Part shown: positions 15,154-18,275 of the stretch, in pieces
How the letters are laid out: every line of letters starts with the position of its first letter
Position numbering within the stretch: the stretch's first letter is position 1
NCBI GenBank assembly: GCA_035518875.1
Contig: DATIXD010000056.1
Location: 1-18,275, forward strand
From: DATIXD01 sp035518875
GTDB taxonomy: Bacteria > Pseudomonadota > Gammaproteobacteria > Methylococcales > Methylococcaceae
Reading direction: 5' to 3'
DNA: 18,275 nt
The notes under the pieces: generated by a model
Database searches by the model: none
What the model saw: only the letters and a program-made list of their open reading frames with translations
Told to the model about the DNA's origin: nothing
Made by a program: the position numbers and the translations under genes

Positions 15154-16110
15154 TTACGAACTCCGTTGACGCAACCCTGTGATTTCCTTTTCGGCCTCCA
15201 GCCAGTCGCTATAATCATATCCCGGCGCAAAACCGCGTTTTTCAGCTCGGTAATAGGCCGCCTCAGCGATCATCTTTTCCACATATTGTTGAGACGGCGG
15301 CAAGGCTGGTGTCAGACCGAACCGAATGAGTTCACGCAGTCCTTGGCCGGGCACGTGTTTGAGCCCGATTTCCGCAGGCTCCAGTTCCGCCAAGGTACCG
15401 AACATCCGATCCCAGAATGAAAAAACAGCACCATAGTTGTTGTCGTGCTCTTTGCGCCGGGCGGAATGGTGTACGCGGTGCAAATAAGGCACGATTGTCA
15501 AACGAGCAAGCCAATGCTCACCGGCGAACCGGATGTTCGAATGATGGAACAGGACGAACAGCGTGATCACCGCCTCATTGGCCAGCAGAACGGCCGCATC
15601 CACGCCCATCAGCAGGACGAAAGCCGCTTTCACCAGGGTCGTGAGAACGACTTCCACAAAGTGCAAGCGGAAGGCGGTGGAGACATTCATGCAACGATCG
15701 CTGTGATGTACTTTGTGGAACATCCAAAGGCAGTCAAAGCTATGGTTGGCACGATGCCAGAAATACAAAGTCAAATCGAGCAACAGGAAGGACAGTAAGG
15801 ACTTCCAGACAGGATCCGGAAACCATCTGAGCAAACCCCAGTTGGAAAAACGTTCGGCCAACACCCAGAGCGACGACACAGACATCAGGGACATCATGGT
15901 GTCGTTCAAAATGAAGGTGCCCAAGTTGGTCAGATAGGACTGACGGGCTGTCTTCGCCGGACTTTTTCGATAGCCCCAACGAGCTTCCAGGGCAAACAGA
16001 ATGGCAAAAGCCGCCAGGATGACGAAGGTCTTTGCATCTGCGCTTGTGAACTCCGGCCAGCTCAGGTCACGAACCGGAAAAGTAAGAATCGAATTGATCT
16101 TGCTCAACAT
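15154..16110 (-). CDS. Sterol desaturase / fatty acid hydroxylase family membrane protein
   Basis: A 318-residue integral-membrane di-iron oxygenase homologue. The start ATG 16110 is chosen over an in-frame ATG at 16131, because GGAGG (16118-16122) lies 7 nt upstream. Hydrophobic segments flank the histidine clusters of the FA_hydroxylase family (PF04116): HRANH (119-123), HKVHH (132-136), HHSN (189-192) and HRVHH (211-215), with HDNNYG after the last. All expected metal ligands are present, so it should be active. Relatives hydroxylate or desaturate sterols, fatty acids, alkylglycerols or carotenoids; the substrate here is not evident and no sterol or hopanoid gene is adjacent. It is monocistronic and converges with lplT. 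Confidence 0.9.
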   Translation of the reverse strand: MLSKINSILTFPVRDLSWPEFTSADAKTFVILAAFAILFALEARWGYRKSPAKTARQSYLTNLGTFILNDTMMSLMSVSSLWVLAERFSNWGLLRWFPDPVWKSLLSFLLLDLTLYFWHRANHSFDCLWMFHKVHHSDRCMNVSTAFRLHFVEVVLTTLVKAAFVLLMGVDAAVLLANEAVITLFVLFHHSNIRFAGEHWLARLTIVPYLHRVHHSARRKEHDNNYGAVFSFWDRMFGTLAELEPAEIGLKHVPGQGLRELIRFGLTPALPPSQQYVEKMIAEAAYYRAEKRGFAPGYDYSDWLEAEKEITGLRQRSS

Positions 16111-17095
16111 GGATTTTCCTCCGTATTTCAAAAAACGCTTCCGTGATGGAGAAGATGTTATTCATCTTGAAGCATAGACTACCGTTTACAATGATAGCTC
16201 ATTTGACGCACTGTTTCTTCTAAAGAAATACTTGTCAACGGTTTCTCTCTAAACTGAGGCCGATCCAGACGATTTCGCGAAAGCAGTGAGTTGCATCAAC
16301 TGACTTCGGAGAGGTCAATCCAGGGGCATTCCGACGAAGATGCGAAAATCATCCCCGTACCGCAAAATGACCAGGAAAAGCAATGGCAAAACCTCAACCC
16401 ACCGGAGGAAGCGTTTTTCAGGTATTACAAGGCTAACGATGCCCCCTCGATCATTCAGTATTTTTTTGCACACGATTAATGTGACGTAATACCATTTAGC
16501 GGCATCCGCCCAGCCCACCTGGGCTCGACGAGGATGCGTGAAATATCCTCAGCACGGACGCAAACCCTTCCATGCTGAAAAAACGCCGTGCTCCGTGTTC
16601 CCTCATTGGATATGGACCCGTCGCGCAGAAAGGAGCCGCGAGTTGACGAGCTTTCCCTGAGCGCAGAACATGTTCATCTGTCCGAGATTATCGAGGCTGG
16701 CACCAAGGGTTCGGGTGGCAGGCGGATTCCCGCCTGGGAATCCAATCTGGCATCCGCTATCGGTCAAACCTTTGGGGTCAAGCCATTATTCAGCATGGCG
16801 CCGTGATTCGTAAGAACGGACGCACAACGCACGCTCGAGGTCGGGTCGTGTTCGTGGGGCCTCAAAGCCCGGCAAAGTTGGCCGTTTAGGCCTTCGAGAC
16901 GTTGTGTAGCCAACTCAAGCGTGCGCGCAGCCAATTCCGGCGCGAACAGAAAATGCTGCTGGACCTTTGCGGGTCCAAAGAATCCGATCTATTCGCGGTG
17001 GGTTGGGTTCAGGAGGTCAAAAAGAAGATTATCGCTTTGGCGGACGTATTCCATGACTTGGCAAGGGTCAACTTAGCAGTCTCTAAAACTACGAG
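16111..17095. other. Gene-poor accessory region, about 1 kb
   Basis: The part next to the sterol-desaturase-family gene should hold its promoter. On the minus strand a perfect TTGACA (16233-16238) is present, but the sequence 17 bp on (AACAGT) is a poor -10. A palindrome TTTCTT-cta-AAGAAA lies at about 16214-16228. Small + strand frames at 16291-16479 (TTG start, no ribosome-binding site), 16588-16806 and 16902-17138 are not convincing. The stretch holds AGCCCA-cc-TGGGCT near 16510 and REP-like palindromes at 16719-16743. I see no RNA gene. Confidence 0.45.
16719..16743. repeat. REP-like overlapping palindromes
   Basis: Two mutually exclusive hairpins share bases: CAGGCGG-attc-CCGCCTG (16719-16736) and GGATTCCC-gcct-GGGAATCC (16724-16743), both perfect. 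The ATTCCC...GGGAAT core recalls dispersed extragenic palindromes. Only one copy is seen in this window, so the repetitive nature is inferred. Confidence 0.4.
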
Positions 17096-17107
17096 AGGAG
17101 GAATCTC

Positions 17108-17491
17108 ATGGAGCAAGAAGACAGACTTAAGTATTTGAAAATTGCTCTTAACGTGATTGGTGTTATGTTCATTGTAGGTCTCCCAGCAATGATGATTTGG
17201 ATTTGGCCTTCAGGCTGGGGTTGGACTCCGCGCCAACCCGAGTACGAACACATGATTATGGGGGTCTACGCTACGTTGGGTGTGTTCTTGATCATGGCTG
17301 CGAAAGACCCTTTAGCTAATACGAGTCTGATCTGGTTTACGATCTGGTCGAGTATAATCCACGGCGGTATTATGTTAATTCACGCTATCATTGATGAAAC
17401 TGATCGGGTAAACCTAGTCGGAGATGTGCCAGCGCTATTTCTCTTTGCATTTGTTCTCTGGTATCTAATGCCCAAACAGTCTCAGGCCTAA
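17108..17491 (+). CDS. DUF6632 family membrane protein
   Basis: A 127-residue integral membrane protein with four hydrophobic segments (about 10-32, 47-65, 72-93 and 104-121). The signature between helices 1 and 2, WPSGWGWTPRQPEYEHMIMG, together with LIWFTIWSSIIHGGIML and GDVPAL, matches what I recall of DUF6632. The ATG has an ideal AGGAGG (17096-17101) at 6 nt. Function is unknown; the family is small, widespread and uncharacterised. Codon use is more AT-rich than in the carbon-metabolism genes. The gene is followed at once by a small hairpin and then the structured region up to 17661. If that region includes an attC site, this would be a cassette gene. Confidence 0.88.
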   Translation: MEQEDRLKYLKIALNVIGVMFIVGLPAMMIWIWPSGWGWTPRQPEYEHMIMGVYATLGVFLIMAAKDPLANTSLIWFTIWSSIIHGGIMLIHAIIDETDRVNLVGDVPALFLFAFVLWYLMPKQSQA

Positions 17492-17496
17492 TGATG

Positions 17497-17517
17497 GCGA
17501 CTGCTAACAGTCGCTTT
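17497..17517 (+). terminator. Hairpin just after the DUF6632 gene
   Basis: GCGACTG-ctaa-CAGTCGC is a perfect seven-pair stem starting 5 nt after the stop, followed by only TTT. It is a weak intrinsic terminator candidate. Confidence 0.45.
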
Positions 17518-17545
17518 CGCGCGGACAAAACAATGCTGTAGAGAA

Positions 17546-17578
17546 ACATTAGACATTTCAATACGAAATGTCTAATGT
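17546..17578. repeat. 14-bp perfect inverted repeat
   Basis: ACATTAGACATTTC pairs perfectly with GAAATGTCTAATGT across the 5-nt loop AATAC. It lies between convergent genes. There is no T-run, so it may be a bidirectional transcript end, a protein-binding palindrome or part of a larger folded site. Confidence 0.6.
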
Positions 17579-17594
17579 CCACAGGCACCAAGAG

Positions 17595-17661
17595 ATAACG
17601 ATAGTCATGATCTGCCTGAAGCTGCAAGGCGGCTTCACGGCAGATCATGGCCTTGTTAGGC
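17595..17661. other. attC-like imperfect palindrome
   Basis: TAAC (17596-17599) pairs with GTTA (17655-17658) of GTTAGGC, which fits the integron core consensus GTTRRRY. Unpaired spacers of 6 and 5 nt (17600-17605, 17650-17654) follow. Next comes an 11-bp stem CATGATCTGCC/GGCAGATCATG, a single unpaired base (C 17638), a further 6-bp stem TGAAGC/GCTTCA and a 9-nt loop. This order of core boxes, unpaired spacer, stem with an extrahelical base and terminal loop is that of an attC site. Against it, the left core (AGATAAC) fits RYYYAAC poorly, and no integrase or second site is visible. Confidence 0.4.
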
Positions 17662-17663
17662 AA

Positions 17664-17987
17664 TCACTGACCAACAAGAATTGGAATTACAGCAGACCCT
17701 GCCGCGAAATCGGTGCCGAATGAAGTACTTCTCTCATATCCACGGAACCATCCGTTGGGGTCACGCGCCTTAGCAGTAGCTGCGCTAGATAGACGGATGC
17801 CAAAATGAAGGTGCTCAAGTCCATCGCCATTGGGATCAACAGTGAGACCATCTGGATGACTGCTGTTGTTTATGTACCCTAGTATGGTGTCCTTTGTGAC
17901 CGAGTCACCAACTTTAAGCCCAGTGCCAGCACCACCTCGCTGTGCACTCTTACGGATAAGTACCCATCCATAAAAATCCAGGCAAAA
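17664..17987 (-). pseudogene. M23 peptidase, C-terminal part, 5' end cut off by IS630
   Basis: The frame reads LDFYGWVLIRKSAQ, GTGLKVGDSVTKDTILGYIN, NGDGLEHLHFGIR and ends AVIPILVGQ with TGA at 17664-17666. The pattern (GWVxIRK, then V-G-D-x-V with I-LG-I, then the zinc-site HLHFGIR) is the second half of an M23 (LytM-type) metallopeptidase, which cleaves peptidoglycan cross-links outside the cytoplasm. The first zinc ligands would be upstream, beyond the IS630-like end near 17988-17990, so the gene is interrupted. Whether the rest survives beyond the window is unknown. Its stop lies 3 bp from the end of the attC-like site. Confidence 0.75.
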
Positions 17988-17989
17988 TA

Positions 17990-18275
17990 GTGGAGTTGAT
18001 AGGATCGTTTTGAGGATCGGATGAAGTTCGTGGAGTCGTTGACGGAAGTGGAACGTGAAACGTTATGGGACGCGGCGCGTTACGCGCCATGGACGCGGTT
18101 TCGGCAGCGGACCCATGCGGTGTACTTGAGCGGGAAGGGTTATAAGCTGGATCAATTGGCGGACATTTTCGGGGTGGATCGAGACACCGTGTCGGGTTGG
18201 CTGGATGCCTGGGAAGTCCATGGGCTATTGGGATTGCGTGATCAGTTTCATCCTGGGCGACCGCGTAAGGGAACG
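17990..18275 (+). mobile_element. IS630-family element, left end, continues past window
   Basis: The left boundary is placed after TA at 17988-17989, the usual IS630 target, where the M23 reading frame stops making sense. The terminal sequence begins GTGGAGTTGATAGGATCG. The far end and the matching TA lie outside the window, so the boundary is an inference. Confidence 0.65.
18021..18275 (+). CDS. IS630-family transposase, N-terminal part
   Basis: Open from ATG 18021 to the window end, 85 codons. The start, MKFVESLTEVERETLWDAAR, leads into RFRQRTHAVYLSGKGYKLDQ and a helix-turn-helix LADIFGVDRDTVSGWLDAW. GLLGLRDQFHPGRPRKG follows, the typical linker between the DNA-binding region and the DDE domain of IS630-family transposases. 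The catalytic domain is outside the window. It is read opposite to the M23 gene it interrupts. Confidence 0.88.
   Translation, partial: MKFVESLTEVERETLWDAARYAPWTRFRQRTHAVYLSGKGYKLDQLADIFGVDRDTVSGWLDAWEVHGLLGLRDQFHPGRPRKGT

Noticed and set aside
16315..16518. A minus-strand frame ending in VILRYGDDFRIFVGMPLD, reminiscent of the YxDD motif of reverse transcriptases.
   Set aside because: Only about ten residues match. The upstream residues are not RT-like, no ribosome-binding site exists, and no thumb or maturase sequence follows. Chance or a tiny relic.
16666..16675. GAACATGTTC, a perfect 10-bp palindrome resembling a LexA box.
   Set aside because: The spacing is wrong for GAAC-N4-GTTC, and gammaproteobacterial LexA uses a different consensus. 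No SOS gene follows.
16902..17138. A 78-codon + strand frame running into the DUF6632 gene.
   Set aside because: No ribosome-binding site. It overlaps the start of a gene with an ideal AGGAGG, and its composition is uninformative.

Overview
The window reads as chromosomal DNA of a moderately GC-rich gammaproteobacterium. The mix of central-carbon genes, a bacterial sterol-desaturase-family protein and an FMN 2-hydroxy-acid oxidase would suit a methanotroph of the Methylococcales, but that placement is inference: no diagnostic marker such as a methane monooxygenase or rRNA gene is present.

Bases 1-8142 are an ordinary core block. On the + strand lie the 3' part of pta (phosphate acetyltransferase), a DUF6929-like protein and glgX (glycogen debranching). 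Converging on them from the - strand are pgi (glucose-6-phosphate isomerase) and a membrane-anchored TAXI-family binding protein with no TRAP permease nearby. Together these cover acetyl-phosphate/acetyl-CoA exchange, glycogen breakdown and the entry of hexose phosphate into glycolysis.

Bases 8143-11943 are accessory DNA. An IS481-family element (8624-9839, 28-bp inverted repeats) carries a transposase broken by one frameshift. It lies within a small reading frame that appears to continue across it. Beyond it is an AT-richer stretch with small orphan genes (80, 66 and about 119 aa) and a 22-bp tandem repeat resembling the end of an IS21-type element.

Bases 11944-16131 return to recognisable genes: an FMN-dependent alpha-hydroxy-acid dehydrogenase/oxidase with a good downstream terminator, lplT (lysophospholipid transporter) coupled by an ATGA overlap to an 18-codon leader ORF, and a sterol desaturase/fatty acid hydroxylase family membrane protein on the - strand.

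Bases 16132-18275 are again accessory. About 1 kb has no convincing gene but holds REP-like palindromes. A DUF6632 membrane protein follows, then a 170-bp convergent intergenic region with three strong hairpins, the last built like an integron attC site. Next is the C-terminal half of an M23 peptidase on the - strand, cut off by an IS630-family element that runs out of the window.

The most unusual items are the leader ORF in front of lplT, the attC-like site at 17595-17661, the small gene split by the IS481 copy, and the orphan sensor-shaped TAXI protein. No CRISPR array, tRNA, rRNA or recognisable defence system was found.
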